DNA of 64,000 nt from JAJZAM01 sp027391075 (GCA_027391075.1 DAHYHI010000087.1:3287-67286); one strand, 5' to 3'. Shown: positions 17,857-26,987, counted from the first letter of the stretch. Program-made: numbers and translations. Notes: a model not told the origin generated them from the letters alone.

Positions 17857-19199
17857 CTTGTCACCTTTGCCATGCATTCCACGTAGCGGTCGATCTCTGG
17901 CCTGGTGCGCCTCTCGGTGACAGCCACCAAGAGCGCTTCCCCTCCCATGGTCGCTACTCCCCCGTCGACGCCGACCGCCACTCCGGCGAGGAACCCCTCC
18001 TCGGCCATGCGATCTATCACCGTCGATGCGTCGAGAGGCGTTCGCACTGCGAACTCCCGAAGGGTCGGCGCATCTGCGAACGGGGTGATGCCCGGCACCG
18101 CCAACAGCGACTCGCGTGCGTATCGCGCTCCCCGGGCGCAGCGCAACGCCAACTCGCCGAGCCCGCCGGTTCCAAGCCACGACAGTTGGATCATCGCAGC
18201 GACCGCTATGAGGGTCTGGTTGGTGCAGACGTTCGAAGTCGCCTTTTCCCTCCTTATGTCCTGCTCTCTGGCCCGCAGGGTCGTCACGTACGCGGAGCGG
18301 CCTTCCCCGTCCCGGGTACGCCCGACGAGCCGCCCCGGCAGGCGGCGGACCAGGTCGCTCCGACAGGCGAAGAGGCCGAGGTAGGGACCGCCGAAGGAGA
18401 GGGGCGTCCCGAACGGCTGCCCTTCGGCCACTGCTATGTCGGCGCCCATCTCACCGGGAGTCCGAAGCAGCCCGGCTGACACAGGGTCGAAGGCCACGAC
18501 GAGAGAAGCATCATGAGCCTCGGCGAGAGCCTTAGCGGCTGGAACGTCCTCGAACGCCCCGAAGAAATTGGGGTTTGCCACGACGATCGCCGCGGGCTGA
18601 CCGTCGGGGGCGCTGCCCCAGTCGGTCATCCCGCCCGCCACGGGAACTTCTACTATGTCGTGGCCTGAGCCGGCTGCGAAAGTGGATATAACCGAGCGCC
18701 AGTAGGGGTGCAGGGCGCCGCTCACCCACATCGTCTGGCGGCCCTTCGTCCCGCCGGCCATGTTGAGCGCTTCGACCGTCGCCGAGGCGCCGTCGTAGAG
18801 CGACGCGTTCGCTACGTCTAGGCCTGACAGGCGAGCGACGAAAGTCTGGTATTCGAATAGGGCTTGAAGCACCCCTTGAGATACCTCCGGCTGGTATGGG
18901 GTGTACGCGGTGACGAACTCCGAGCGGCTACCGAGGCGCCTCGTCACGGCAGGGATGTCGTGATCGTAGGCGCCCGCCCCCGCGAAGCAGACCAGGTCCG
19001 CGCCGGAGCGGTTCCTCCCCCCGAGACGGTCCAACTCGGCGGCTACGTCCGACTCCGAAAGCCCGGCTTGGAGTCCGAGGCCACCCGCCAGGCGCAGCGC
19101 CTGGGGTATAACGTCGAAGAGCTCCTCGACAGAGGCGAGTCCAATGTCGGCGAGCATCCGCGCTACGTCAGCGTCGCTGTGGGGAACAAAATGACCCAA
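17853..19199 (-). CDS. gcvPA: Glycine dehydrogenase (decarboxylating) subunit 1
   Basis: This 448-residue N-terminal half of the split P-protein opens with HSDADVARMLADIG, a typical GcvPA start. It also shows AYTPYQPEVSQGVLQALFEYQT and SFGGPYLGLFA, which are family hallmarks. It lies between gcvT (31 bp upstream) and gcvPB (coupled), so the glycine cleavage genes form one unit. Many actinobacteria use a single fused P-protein; the split form is found in Firmicutes, Thermus and some deep actinobacterial lineages. Confidence 0.95.
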   Translation of the reverse strand: MGHFVPHSDADVARMLADIGLASVEELFDVIPQALRLAGGLGLQAGLSESDVAAELDRLGGRNRSGADLVCFAGAGAYDHDIPAVTRRLGSRSEFVTAYTPYQPEVSQGVLQALFEYQTFVARLSGLDVANASLYDGASATVEALNMAGGTKGRQTMWVSGALHPYWRSVISTFAAGSGHDIVEVPVAGGMTDWGSAPDGQPAAIVVANPNFFGAFEDVPAAKALAEAHDASLVVAFDPVSAGLLRTPGEMGADIAVAEGQPFGTPLSFGGPYLGLFACRSDLVRRLPGRLVGRTRDGEGRSAYVTTLRAREQDIRREKATSNVCTNQTLIAVAAMIQLSWLGTGGLGELALRCARGARYARESLLAVPGITPFADAPTLREFAVRTPLDASTVIDRMAEEGFLAGVAVGVDGGVATMGGEALLVAVTERRTRPEIDRYVECMAKVTR

Positions 19200-19230
19200 C
19201 TGGGTTACACCTTCCTTTTGGAGTTGCCTG

Positions 19231-20304
19231 TCAGAGCTTCTTGTCCACGAACGGCAAGGCGCACACGGTGGCTGGGATTCGCCGACCTCTAGAGTCGACC
19301 TCGACGGCTGCCCCGGGTTGGTTGGCTCCCTCCACCAGCGCGAGTCCGATGCCGCGCCCCAGGACCGGGGAGAAGTTGCCGCTGGTGACCTCCCCGACGC
19401 GGCTACCCCCGGCGAGCACCTCCGCTCCTGCGCGCGGCGGCTGGCGGCCGGCGGTCACGATCCCAGCCAGGTGCCTCCGCAATCCGCTCCGGCGTTCCCG
19501 CTCCAAAGCAGCCCGACCTGGGAAACCGTCCGGCTTATCCCAAGCCACCACCCATCCGAGTCCTGCCTGCAACGGGGTGATACCAGGGCCGAGCTCGTGA
19601 CCGTGCAAGGGCAGGGCCGCTTCTAAGCGGAGGGTGTCGCGCGCTCCTAGCCCGGCCGGGGTGAAGCCAGCCTCGACGACAGCCTCCCAGAACTCTCGGG
19701 CACGACCGGATGGCACAGCACATTCGACGCCGTCCTCGCCGGTGTAGCCCGTGCCTGCTGCCAGGCAAGCGGCGCCACGCCATTCGAAGGTCTCGACCCG
19801 GAAGCGTCCCACAGCGGCGGCCGCCGGGGCGACGCCGGTGAGCTTCACCCGGGCGGAGGGACCGGCGAGCGCTATCACGGCCCGCTCGGCGGTCACGTCG
19901 ACGCCACCAACCGCGGCGCGTACCCTCGTAGTGTTGGAAGCGTTCGGCATGACGTCGAAGCGATCTTCGCTCACCCACCACACGATGATGTCGTCGAGGA
20001 CGCTCCCGTCGGTGTCGTCAAGTAGGTGCGTGTACTGGGCCCGACCAGGAGCGATCTTACCAAGGTCGTTAGTGAACGCCGACTGGAGGGTCGACAAGGC
20101 CCCCGAGCCTTGAACCCTGACAGTGCCAAGGTGGCTTACGTCGAAGGCGGCAGCATCACTGCGACACGACATGTGCTCGGCGATCGTCCCTTCGGGATAG
20201 CTGAGCGGCATCTCCCATCCCCCGAAAGGAACCATCTTCGCTCCGAGCGCCCGGTGGGCAGCGTCGAGAGGCGACAAGCGAAGGGCCTCGGCGCCGGGGG
20301 ACAC
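19231..20304 (-). CDS. gcvT: Aminomethyltransferase (glycine cleavage T-protein)
   Basis: The 357-residue T-protein transfers the methylene group from aminomethyl-lipoyl GcvH to tetrahydrofolate and releases ammonia. The N-terminus has VPFGGWEMPLSYPEGTIAEH and FDVSHLG. The folate-site region GYTGEDGVECAVP and GARDTLRLEA are intact. Its GTG start is 3 nt after the merR stop, so gcvT is likely expressed from the regulator operon upstream. Confidence 0.95.
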   Translation of the reverse strand: MSPGAEALRLSPLDAAHRALGAKMVPFGGWEMPLSYPEGTIAEHMSCRSDAAAFDVSHLGTVRVQGSGALSTLQSAFTNDLGKIAPGRAQYTHLLDDTDGSVLDDIIVWWVSEDRFDVMPNASNTTRVRAAVGGVDVTAERAVIALAGPSARVKLTGVAPAAAAVGRFRVETFEWRGAACLAAGTGYTGEDGVECAVPSGRAREFWEAVVEAGFTPAGLGARDTLRLEAALPLHGHELGPGITPLQAGLGWVVAWDKPDGFPGRAALERERRSGLRRHLAGIVTAGRQPPRAGAEVLAGGSRVGEVTSGNFSPVLGRGIGLALVEGANQPGAAVEVDSRGRRIPATVCALPFVDKKL

Positions 20305-20307
20305 CGT

Positions 20308-20799
20308 TCAGGAGGCCTCTGCGCGGGCGCCAGCTGGCTTGGGCGGCCCCTCGGGCGCAAGGTCAGTGATGGCGGCTTCGAGCTCGCTGACCACGCCTCT
20401 TAGCGGGACGATGTTCAGAACCGTCTGGCCCCCCTTGAGCAGGTCGATGATCTCCTCCCCGCTGCGGGCAAGGACCGAGGTCGCTCCGTCGATCACCAGG
20501 TTTGCGCTGCCTAGGTCGTCGCCTCCGCCGCGCAGACATTCGATCGCTTTGCGCGTCGACTGAAGGGACACTCCCGAGTCGAGCAGCCGCTTGACGACCT
20601 TGAGCTGCAGAAGGTCAGAGTACGAGTAGAGCCTTTGGGAGCCGCTGCCGCGGGCCCTGCTGACCGAAGGCTCGAGCAGGCCGGTGCGGGCCCAGTAGTC
20701 GAGCTGGCGGTAGGTGATCCCGACTATCGAGCAGACCTGGGGACCTCTATATCCAAACCGTGGCCCGCAGTTCTCGGGGTCGAACTGTGTCGGCCTCAT
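20308..20799 (-). CDS. MerR-family transcriptional regulator (second MerR of the garA block)
   Basis: This 163-residue MerR protein has an N-terminal winged helix (CSIVGITYRQLDYWARTGLLEPS) and a helical region after it (LLQLKVVKRLLDSGVSL). The ATG at 20799 is favoured because GGAGG lies 8 nt upstream; a GTG at 20808 overlaps that ribosome site. The gene order gcvH-garA-ftsR-DUF151-merR matches mycobacterial Rv1826 to Rv1830. It is probably co-transcribed with the glycine cleavage genes downstream. No effector-binding cysteines stand out. Confidence 0.9.
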   Translation of the reverse strand: MRPTQFDPENCGPRFGYRGPQVCSIVGITYRQLDYWARTGLLEPSVSRARGSGSQRLYSYSDLLQLKVVKRLLDSGVSLQSTRKAIECLRGGGDDLGSANLVIDGATSVLARSGEEIIDLLKGGQTVLNIVPLRGVVSELEAAITDLAPEGPPKPAGARAEAS

Positions 20800-20878
20800 C
20801 CGGTGCACCTCCGTGCAAAGTGTTGTCTCACAGCGCTTTTATACAGTGTGGCCGACAGCACCCGGGGTCGCAAATGGC

Positions 20879-21370
20879 TCACCCGAAGTCCTCTGGCCGG
20901 ATCCCTTCGATGAAACTCCTAAATTCCGAGACTAGCTCCGCTTCGCCTTCGGAATCGTCGTCCTCAGCGTCGAGCACTACCCCCTCCGCGTCGAGGAGGT
21001 CCTCCTCGGCAAAGATAGGGCAGTTGACCCGGACGGCTATGGCCACCGCGTCGGAAGGACGGGCCGAAACCTGGCGGCGGCCCGAAGGCCCGGCCAGGTG
21101 CAGTTCCGCGAAGAAGGTCCTGTCACGTAGCGACGTGACCACCACGAAGTCCACGGTGGCTCCCAGAGCCTCGACGAGGTCGCGTATCAAGTCATGTGTC
21201 ATCGGCCTCGGGGTGACCACGCGTTGCTGGGCGAAAGCGATGGCCTGCGCCTCGGCGGGGCCGATGTAGATAACCAACGACCGCTTAGCTCCCGACTTCT
21301 CTTGGAGCAGCAGCAGCGGGTTGTTGCTAGGGATCTCCACTCTGAGCGCTTCGAGCTTCATTTCCACCAT
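20879..21370 (-). CDS. Bifunctional nuclease family protein (DUF151)
   Basis: The 163-residue protein has the DUF151 fold: an N-terminal region around VYIGPAEAQAIAFAQ and a central DFVVVTSLRDRTFFAEL, followed by SARPSDAVAIAVRVNCPIFA. The C-terminal tail is acidic. Family members have been reported to act as DNase/RNase, and in mycobacteria this gene sits between the two MerR genes as here. Its cellular role is not settled. Confidence 0.9.
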   Translation of the reverse strand: MVEMKLEALRVEIPSNNPLLLLQEKSGAKRSLVIYIGPAEAQAIAFAQQRVVTPRPMTHDLIRDLVEALGATVDFVVVTSLRDRTFFAELHLAGPSGRRQVSARPSDAVAIAVRVNCPIFAEEDLLDAEGVVLDAEDDDSEGEAELVSEFRSFIEGIRPEDFG

Positions 21371-21398
21371 GGCCGCGAGGTTAGTTCTCCCCCGGCGC

Positions 21399-22406
21399 TC
21401 AGCGTATCGAGCTGATCTCCCTTTCTACCAGAGCAGCCCGAAGTTGGGCCCCTGCGGCGGCTAGCTCGCTCAAGGTGTCCTCTGCGTCGGTCCGACCCCT
21501 CGGGTTGTGCTGACGCAAAAGAGGGGTAACGAGCTGTGCGAACAGTTCGACCTCCTTGACAGCCGCGTTGCGCCAAACTCGCAAGTGTCGGGGTTCCACG
21601 CCGAAAGCGGCGAACCTCGACGCCGCTTTGCAGATCTCGACGGCGCAGCGGTCGTAGTAGGGGGCTCCCCCGGCCTGGCCTAGCGGCCCTACCAACCCGA
21701 ACTGGGTTAGGTCTGCCACCAGCCTGGTGCTGCACCCCGCCGCCGCCGCAAGCTCAGCCTCGGTGTAGGAGTCCTGGACGGTTTCTCCTGGCCGGAGTTC
21801 CCCGCCTCCGCCACCACCAGTTTTGCCACCACCTGGTTCGCCGCCAAGAGCCCTGCTCGGATCAGCGGACGCCCGGGTCCCGCCAGCAGACTCTCGGTGC
21901 AGACCAGCGAAGATCGCCGGGCGAGGTGACGAAGAGACGGACGTGTCGGGGGCTGCGGCGCCTGGTGGTCTATGCGTACCCGCGACACCTACAGGACCCG
22001 AGCCTTCAGGTGGGGACTCTGCCAGCGAGTTGTGAGCACTGTCAGCCGGCGACTTGGTAGCAGAGTCGACAATCACCTCGGGCACTTCAAGGGGATCCGA
22101 GAGACTTCCCAGACCCTCAGAAGACCCGGCCAACGGCGCGTCGTCGATGAGCTCTGAGGACTCGAGGCGATCCTTGATCACCTTGAGCGGAAGGAAATGC
22201 TCCTTCTGCTGAAGCAAGATCCACCTCAAGCGCTCAACGTCGGCCTCGTAGAACTTGCGGTAGCCCGACGGCGTGCGCTCCGGGTCCACCAACCCCTGGC
22301 TTTCGAGAAAGCGGATCTTGGAGATGGTGACGTCGGGGAACTCCCCGCGAAGCAACGAGAGCACCTCGCCTATGGACAGATGTGATCGGCTCGCCAATCG
22401 CGTCAA
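21399..22406 (-). CDS. ftsR: MerR-family regulator, FtsR-like
   Basis: The 335-residue protein has an N-terminal MerR DNA-binding domain (LSIGEVLSLL, RFLESQGLVDPERTPSGYRKF). A long Gly/Pro/Ser-rich linker spans about residues 105-215, and a C-terminal helical domain follows (YTEAELAAAAGCSTRLV). This matches FtsR (Rv1828), which in corynebacteria activates ftsZ and lies beside the garA/odhI gene. The TTG start overlaps the garA stop (TTGA). The linker is richer in glycine than in most homologues I know. Confidence 0.88.
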   Translation of the reverse strand: MTRLASRSHLSIGEVLSLLRGEFPDVTISKIRFLESQGLVDPERTPSGYRKFYEADVERLRWILLQQKEHFLPLKVIKDRLESSELIDDAPLAGSSEGLGSLSDPLEVPEVIVDSATKSPADSAHNSLAESPPEGSGPVGVAGTHRPPGAAAPDTSVSSSPRPAIFAGLHRESAGGTRASADPSRALGGEPGGGKTGGGGGGELRPGETVQDSYTEAELAAAAGCSTRLVADLTQFGLVGPLGQAGGAPYYDRCAVEICKAASRFAAFGVEPRHLRVWRNAAVKEVELFAQLVTPLLRQHNPRGRTDAEDTLSELAAAGAQLRAALVEREISSIR

Positions 22407-22897
22407 TCCTCTACCGACTCGTGGAGGAACACAAGGCGAAACTTCCCGATTTGAAGCTCGTCGCCCGAGTGAAGAGTCGCCTTGTCGATCCGTTCACGGT
22501 TCAGATAAGTCCCGTTTAGAGATCCCACGTCGGCGACTACGAAGACTCCGTCACGCTTGGTTATCTGAGCGTGAGACCTCGAGACGGTCACGTCGTCGAG
22601 GAAAATCCCGCTCTGCGGGTTCCTGCCGATAGACGTCACCCCGTCCTCCAGCCAATAGCGCGACCCAGCGTTCGGCCCACGTCGCACGACCAATATCCCA
22701 GCGCCGGGCGGCTCGTCGCCGATGTCGACACTGACCTCTTCGTCTGCGACCTCTCCGGCAGCCTCCACGGGCGCGAACGTCATCGTCGTGGACTCCTCGG
22801 AGTGACCGGGGCGCTCCAGGACGTGACCGCAAGACGAGCAGAAGTTCGACCCGTCAGGGTTGCGGTGCCCGCAGTGATTACAGAAGATCAACGTCAC
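22403..22897 (-). CDS. garA: Zinc-ribbon and FHA-domain protein, GarA/OdhI-like
   Basis: The 164-residue protein starts with a zinc ribbon (Cys6, Cys9, Cys20, Cys23). A threonine-rich segment (EESTTMTF) follows at about residue 36, in the position of the kinase-targeted ETTS motif of GarA. The FHA domain spans about residues 80-150 with GRNPQSG, SRSHAQI and GSLNGTYLN. GarA binds and inhibits 2-oxoglutarate-using enzymes unless phosphorylated by PknB or PknG. The N-terminal zinc ribbon is absent from the mycobacterial protein. It lies 13 bp from gcvH and overlaps ftsR. Confidence 0.9.
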   Translation of the reverse strand: MTLIFCNHCGHRNPDGSNFCSSCGHVLERPGHSEESTTMTFAPVEAAGEVADEEVSVDIGDEPPGAGILVVRRGPNAGSRYWLEDGVTSIGRNPQSGIFLDDVTVSRSHAQITKRDGVFVVADVGSLNGTYLNRERIDKATLHSGDELQIGKFRLVFLHESVED

Positions 22898-22910
22898 GAC
22901 CCCGGACCGG

Positions 22911-23291
22911 CTAACCCTCGATGAGACCGCGGTAGGCGTCCGCGTTCATGAGCGGCGCCAAGGGCGTGTCACCGTCAGGGGTGATCACGCAGAGCCAACC
23001 CTCGCCGTAGGGGTCCTCGTTCAGGCGCTGAGGTGCGTCCGTCAGATCCTGGTTAACCTCGCTGACGGTACCGTCGATCGGCGCGTAGATATCAGACACC
23101 GACTTAGTGGACTCGACTTCGGCTATCGACTCGCCAGCGGTTACACGCCTCCCGGGCGTCGGAAGCTGGACGAAGACGACATCGCCGAGCGAATCTTGGG
23201 CGTAGTCGGTGATCCCGATCCTCACGCCGTCGGAGTCGTCACGGGCCCATTCGTGGTCAGAGGTGTAACGAAGATGCTCCGGCACGTTCAT
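22911..23291 (-). CDS. gcvH: Glycine cleavage system H protein
   Basis: The 126-residue lipoyl carrier shows the N-terminal YTSDHEWARDD and the lipoylation region ESIAEVESTKSVSDIYAPIDG, whose Lys is the lipoyl attachment site. It shuttles the aminomethyl group between the P, T and L proteins. It is the first gene of the minus-strand regulator/glycine-cleavage block and is followed by garA after 13 bp. The L protein gene is not in the window. Confidence 0.95.
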   Translation of the reverse strand: MNVPEHLRYTSDHEWARDDSDGVRIGITDYAQDSLGDVVFVQLPTPGRRVTAGESIAEVESTKSVSDIYAPIDGTVSEVNQDLTDAPQRLNEDPYGEGWLCVITPDGDTPLAPLMNADAYRGLIEG

Positions 23292-23391
23292 GAACCCTCA
23301 ACATACTGTAAAGGCGCAGGCGTGCGTCGCCTCGGCCGCCCCCTTCGCCCTGGCGCACCCGGTAGCGCTGAAGACCTCGCACGCCGGGGGT

Positions 23392-25896
23392 CTACGACCT
23401 CGCTACGGAACGTATCTTGCGGGCAAACTCCTGGGCTCTAGCCGTGGCTTCAGCTTCGCTGGAAGCCTCCGCCCAGACATGGGACAAGGGTTCGTCGGGA
23501 TCGGGTAGCACTAGAGCCCAACCGTCGTCGTATATGGCTTTCACGCCGTCGACCAGGAGAACTTCTCGATCGCTTGCCCACTCCATCACCGTCCGCATCA
23601 CAAGACCTTTACGCTCCCATGGGGTTACGACAGACTCATGCGCCATTCGGGGTACCGGCAAGGCGGACACTACTCTCGACAGCTTCACCTTTTCGCCGGC
23701 AAGCAGGGCTAGGGTCTCGACTAACGCTGCCAGCGAGTCGTATGCGGGCAGGAAACCCGGGAAGATGTAGCCGCCCTCCTGGTTCGCGGCGAACCGGACC
23801 CCGGGCTTCGAAGCGGCCTCCATCAGCGAAGGCGTCGAGAGCTTCGTCCAGATCAACTCGGCGCCTGCGTCGGCGCAGATCCGCTCGGCGTGGCGGCTGA
23901 CGGAGACCGGAAGAGCGACTTTCGTCGGTCCGGCGCCAGGCTGGCCGCCGTTGCGCACGACCAGGCTGAGGACCGCCATCAACGCCTGGTCGTCGCTTAG
24001 AACCACCCCCGTGTCGTCCACGAGAGTGATCATCTCCCCGTCGGGGTCGATAACGGCGCCGAGCTGAGCTCCCGACGCTTTGACCAACGACGATACCTGG
24101 GCAGCGTGCTCCCAACGATCGAAGCCGAGTGACTGGCGCGTCGAAGCGTAAGGGTTGACCGAAAGGATGTCCGCTCCGAGTTTGGAGAGCACGTTGGGCA
24201 TGATGAAACTGGCCGCTCCGTACGCATAGTCGAGGACCACCTTGAAGCGGGCCGAGCGCAGAGCTTCGGCGTTGACGCTGTCCATCAGGCGGGCGGTGTA
24301 GAACTCTGCTGTTCGGTTGGGGAAACGCAACTCACCTATCTCTCCGGCCAGCGACCGGCGGTAGTCCTCTCTGTAGAACAGCCTCTCCACTTTGCGTTGC
24401 GTCGCTTCGGATATGTCGATGCCGCTCGAATCGAAGAACCGGATCAGCACCGACTGCGGGTCGTCGCGCACCAGTCGCACCGACACGCCGGCTGTGGCGT
24501 GCTCGCTACGGACAGCGAAACGCGTGATCGGGACGGTGGCGACCTCGAGGTCAGCTACGTCTACGCCGGCGGCGTTCAGACCCACCATAACCGCCCGCTT
24601 GAGCACCCGGGCGGCACGGCTCGTGTCACGAGAAGCCACGACGGTAGACCCCTTCTTCATGGTCGTACCGAAAGCCATCGCCAGGCGCACCGCCAGCTCC
24701 GGAGATACATCCACGTTGGCGAGGCCCTCAACACCGCGCCGCCCGAAGAGGTGTCGGGCCCCTCGGGACTCCCACACTATCGACGAGTTGACGACGGCGC
24801 CCTGCTCCACCGTCTTGAACGGGTAGACCTTCACCCCGGGGTTGATCACAGCATGATCTCCGACAAAGCACTCGTCGCCGATCACCACGCCTTCTTCCAG
24901 GCGCGCCCCGCGCCGCAAGTCGCTCGAACGGCCGACGACTGCCCCCCTCAGGCGAACACCCGGTCCGAGGTAGACGTTGTCATGCACGACGGAACGTTCG
25001 ACGACGCAGTCGGTGCCAACCCTCACGTTGGATCCGAGCACCGTGTACTCGCCGAGGCGGGCGCCGGGCTCGACCCGGCAGTTGTCGCCGATCACTGCCG
25101 GTCCGGCAACTTTCGCGTTCGGGTCTATCTCCGAGCCCTCCCCGAACCAGACTCCGTCTCGTACCTTGAAACCGCTGATAGCGACGCGCACCTGCCCGTC
25201 GAGCACGTCTTGGTGCACCTTGACGTACGCCTCGAGTGTTCCGACGTCCTCCCAGTAGCCGTCGACCACGCAGCCGAACAACGGTTTAGCGTCGTCTAGC
25301 AGCCTGGGGAACACGTCGGAGGAGAAGTCCACTGCCTTCTGCGGTTCGATGTAGTCGAAGATCGAAGGGTCGAGCACGTAGATGCCGGTGTTGATCGTGT
25401 CGGAGAAGACCTGTCCCCAGGTAGGCTTCTCCAGGAACCTCTCGACCGCACCGTCCGGGCGGGTTATGACAATCCCGAACTCAAGTGGGTTGGGGGTCTC
25501 TTTCAGCCCGATCGTCGCGATCGACCGCTTAGCGAGGTGGAACTCGACGAGCGCCCCAAGGTCGATGTCGGTGACGACGTCGCCGGATATGACCAGGAAG
25601 GGCTCGTCGAGCTCGTCCATGGCGTTTCTAACCGAACCAGCCGTCCCTAGGGGTGACTCCTCGGTCGCGTAGGCCATCCTCACGCCGAACTCGGCTCCGT
25701 TACCGAAATAGGTGCGGATAGCGTTCGCCTGGAACGCCACGGTCACAACTATCTCGTCGAAGCCGTGTCCCTTGAGCAACTCGACGATGTGCTCCATCAT
25801 CGGCCTGTTGGCGACGGGCATCATCGGCTTGGGTTGGTTGGAGGTCAAAGGGCGCAGCCTCGTTCCCTCGCCTCCCGCCATGATCACCGCTTTCAT
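23392..25896 (-). CDS. Mannose-1-phosphate guanylyltransferase-like protein with degenerate phosphomannomutase domain
   Basis: This 834-residue fusion has a nucleotidyltransferase domain at 1-230 (MAGGEGTRLRPLT, PMMPVANRPMM), left-handed beta-helix hexapeptide repeats at about 245-375, and a phosphohexomutase-like region at 385-834. In the mutase part the catalytic Ser-His-Asn-Pro motif is replaced by VRLVRDDP. The metal loop is DPDGEM instead of DxDGDR, and NQEGGYIFP replaces the sugar-binding GExSGH-like motif. The first domain probably makes GDP-mannose or another NDP-hexose; the mutase part may be catalytically inactive. The ATG overlaps the end of the phosphatidyltransferase gene. Confidence 0.85.
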   Translation of the reverse strand: MKAVIMAGGEGTRLRPLTSNQPKPMMPVANRPMMEHIVELLKGHGFDEIVVTVAFQANAIRTYFGNGAEFGVRMAYATEESPLGTAGSVRNAMDELDEPFLVISGDVVTDIDLGALVEFHLAKRSIATIGLKETPNPLEFGIVITRPDGAVERFLEKPTWGQVFSDTINTGIYVLDPSIFDYIEPQKAVDFSSDVFPRLLDDAKPLFGCVVDGYWEDVGTLEAYVKVHQDVLDGQVRVAISGFKVRDGVWFGEGSEIDPNAKVAGPAVIGDNCRVEPGARLGEYTVLGSNVRVGTDCVVERSVVHDNVYLGPGVRLRGAVVGRSSDLRRGARLEEGVVIGDECFVGDHAVINPGVKVYPFKTVEQGAVVNSSIVWESRGARHLFGRRGVEGLANVDVSPELAVRLAMAFGTTMKKGSTVVASRDTSRAARVLKRAVMVGLNAAGVDVADLEVATVPITRFAVRSEHATAGVSVRLVRDDPQSVLIRFFDSSGIDISEATQRKVERLFYREDYRRSLAGEIGELRFPNRTAEFYTARLMDSVNAEALRSARFKVVLDYAYGAASFIMPNVLSKLGADILSVNPYASTRQSLGFDRWEHAAQVSSLVKASGAQLGAVIDPDGEMITLVDDTGVVLSDDQALMAVLSLVVRNGGQPGAGPTKVALPVSVSRHAERICADAGAELIWTKLSTPSLMEAASKPGVRFAANQEGGYIFPGFLPAYDSLAALVETLALLAGEKVKLSRVVSALPVPRMAHESVVTPWERKGLVMRTVMEWASDREVLLVDGVKAIYDDGWALVLPDPDEPLSHVWAEASSEAEATARAQEFARKIRSVARS

Positions 25897-26531
25897 CTGG
25901 GCGGCTCGCCTGTTTGCTTGGCCAACGTCGCCCCCGCGGTGGCCTCACGCCCCGCCCGGACGGATTCGATGGCCGGGTGGAAGTAACCGACCACCGCGTA
26001 CCATCCCGACACGAGGCCGGGGACTATGCAAACCCATGCGAGATCCTCGGCCACCCGGCGCCAGTCGTCAGCGGCGTGACCGGCGAGGAAGAGCGGGATG
26101 GCGCACATCAGCCCGAAAGTCCCCGCCTTGCCGGCCGTGCTCACGTCCATGCGCTTTCCGCCGAGAGCGCTGACCAGCACAAAGCCGGCGGCGACGATCG
26201 CCTCGCGCCCTATAGCAAGCCAGGCGACCCACACCGGGATGGCGCCAAGGACAACCGTGCCTACCGCCGCAGCGCCTAACAACAGCCGGTCGGCGATAGG
26301 GTCCAGGAGCTTCCCGACGGTGGAGACCTGGTCGAACCTGCGGGCGACGAAACCGTCGACACCGTCGGTGATACCGAGTCCGCCCAACAGCAGAGCCGCC
26401 GGGTACCACCCGCGGCGGTCGGGTCGTAGCAAGAGCCACACGAATACAGGAACCAGCGCCAGCCTGACGGTGGTGATCAGGTTCGGCACCGTTAGGATGC
26501 GGTCCCCTCCAGATCCCAAGCTCTGCGCCAT
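25893..26531 (-). CDS. CDP-alcohol phosphatidyltransferase family protein
   Basis: The 212-residue membrane protein carries the CDP-alcohol motif as DGVDGFVARRF followed by GKLLDPIADR, with all the expected Asp residues. About five hydrophobic segments are visible. It joins a CDP-linked lipid to an alcohol such as glycerol-3-phosphate or inositol phosphate; PgsA-type phosphatidylglycerophosphate synthase is the most likely. It overlaps the downstream GDP-mannose gene by 4 bp, which could hint at mannolipid synthesis, but that is only context. Confidence 0.88.
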   Translation of the reverse strand: MAQSLGSGGDRILTVPNLITTVRLALVPVFVWLLLRPDRRGWYPAALLLGGLGITDGVDGFVARRFDQVSTVGKLLDPIADRLLLGAAAVGTVVLGAIPVWVAWLAIGREAIVAAGFVLVSALGGKRMDVSTAGKAGTFGLMCAIPLFLAGHAADDWRRVAEDLAWVCIVPGLVSGWYAVVGYFHPAIESVRAGREATAGATLAKQTGEPPR

Positions 26532-26579
26532 AGCGGCGAGTCTACGGACTCGACCAGACGTATGACCCCAAAGTGGTCG

Positions 26580-26987
26580 TCAAGACCCGGGAAGACCAAA
26601 CCGGAGCTGACCGTGGGCGTCTATCTCGGTCACCGATATCGGCCTGACAGGACCGTTGTGGGGATGTTCCAGGCATGCGAAGGTGAGCCCGGCTATCACC
26701 GGTTCGCTAACGGGGCATGTCACGTACGGCAGGTTGGCGCCCCCTACCTCGGCTTGCAGACCCAGCTCGACCTGGGAGGCCACCTCAACTCCGGACAGAA
26801 CCCGGGGCGCTTGGTGGTCCAAGTCTCCTGCCCCAAAGGCCGTTCCGATACCGAGAAGCACCGCAAGGGCTATCACTCCGGGCAGGAAGTACCCCCGCCG
26901 GGATCGTCTGGCCTTCGCCTGCTCACCGCCGGTTTTCGAGGGCTGCGCCCCGGTCGTGGCTCCCACGCCTTCAGAGGCCTGCATCAT
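26580..26987 (-). CDS. Small membrane-anchored protein, DUF4333-like
   Basis: This 135-residue protein has a basic N-terminus, one transmembrane helix at about 33-53 (LPGVIALAVLLGIGTAF) and an exported domain with two cysteines (Cys91 and Cys105). The end VTEIDAHGQLRF resembles the DUF4333 family of mycobacterial lipoproteins and membrane proteins. The two Cys could form a disulphide. It is divergent from the NarL-type regulator gene. The function is unknown, and the family match is by eye only. Confidence 0.65.
   Translation of the reverse strand: MMQASEGVGATTGAQPSKTGGEQAKARRSRRGYFLPGVIALAVLLGIGTAFGAGDLDHQAPRVLSGVEVASQVELGLQAEVGGANLPYVTCPVSEPVIAGLTFACLEHPHNGPVRPISVTEIDAHGQLRFGLPGS

Noticed and set aside
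17857..18180. Upstream extension of the gcvPB frame
   Set aside because: It lies wholly inside gcvPA, and the ATG at 17856 overlapping the gcvPA stop gives the usual GcvPB length.
24397..25299. 300-residue open frame on the plus strand inside the GDP-mannose-type gene
   Set aside because: It is antisense to a protein with clear family motifs along its length; the translation is rich in His, Arg and Asp with no fold, as expected of a high-GC shadow frame.
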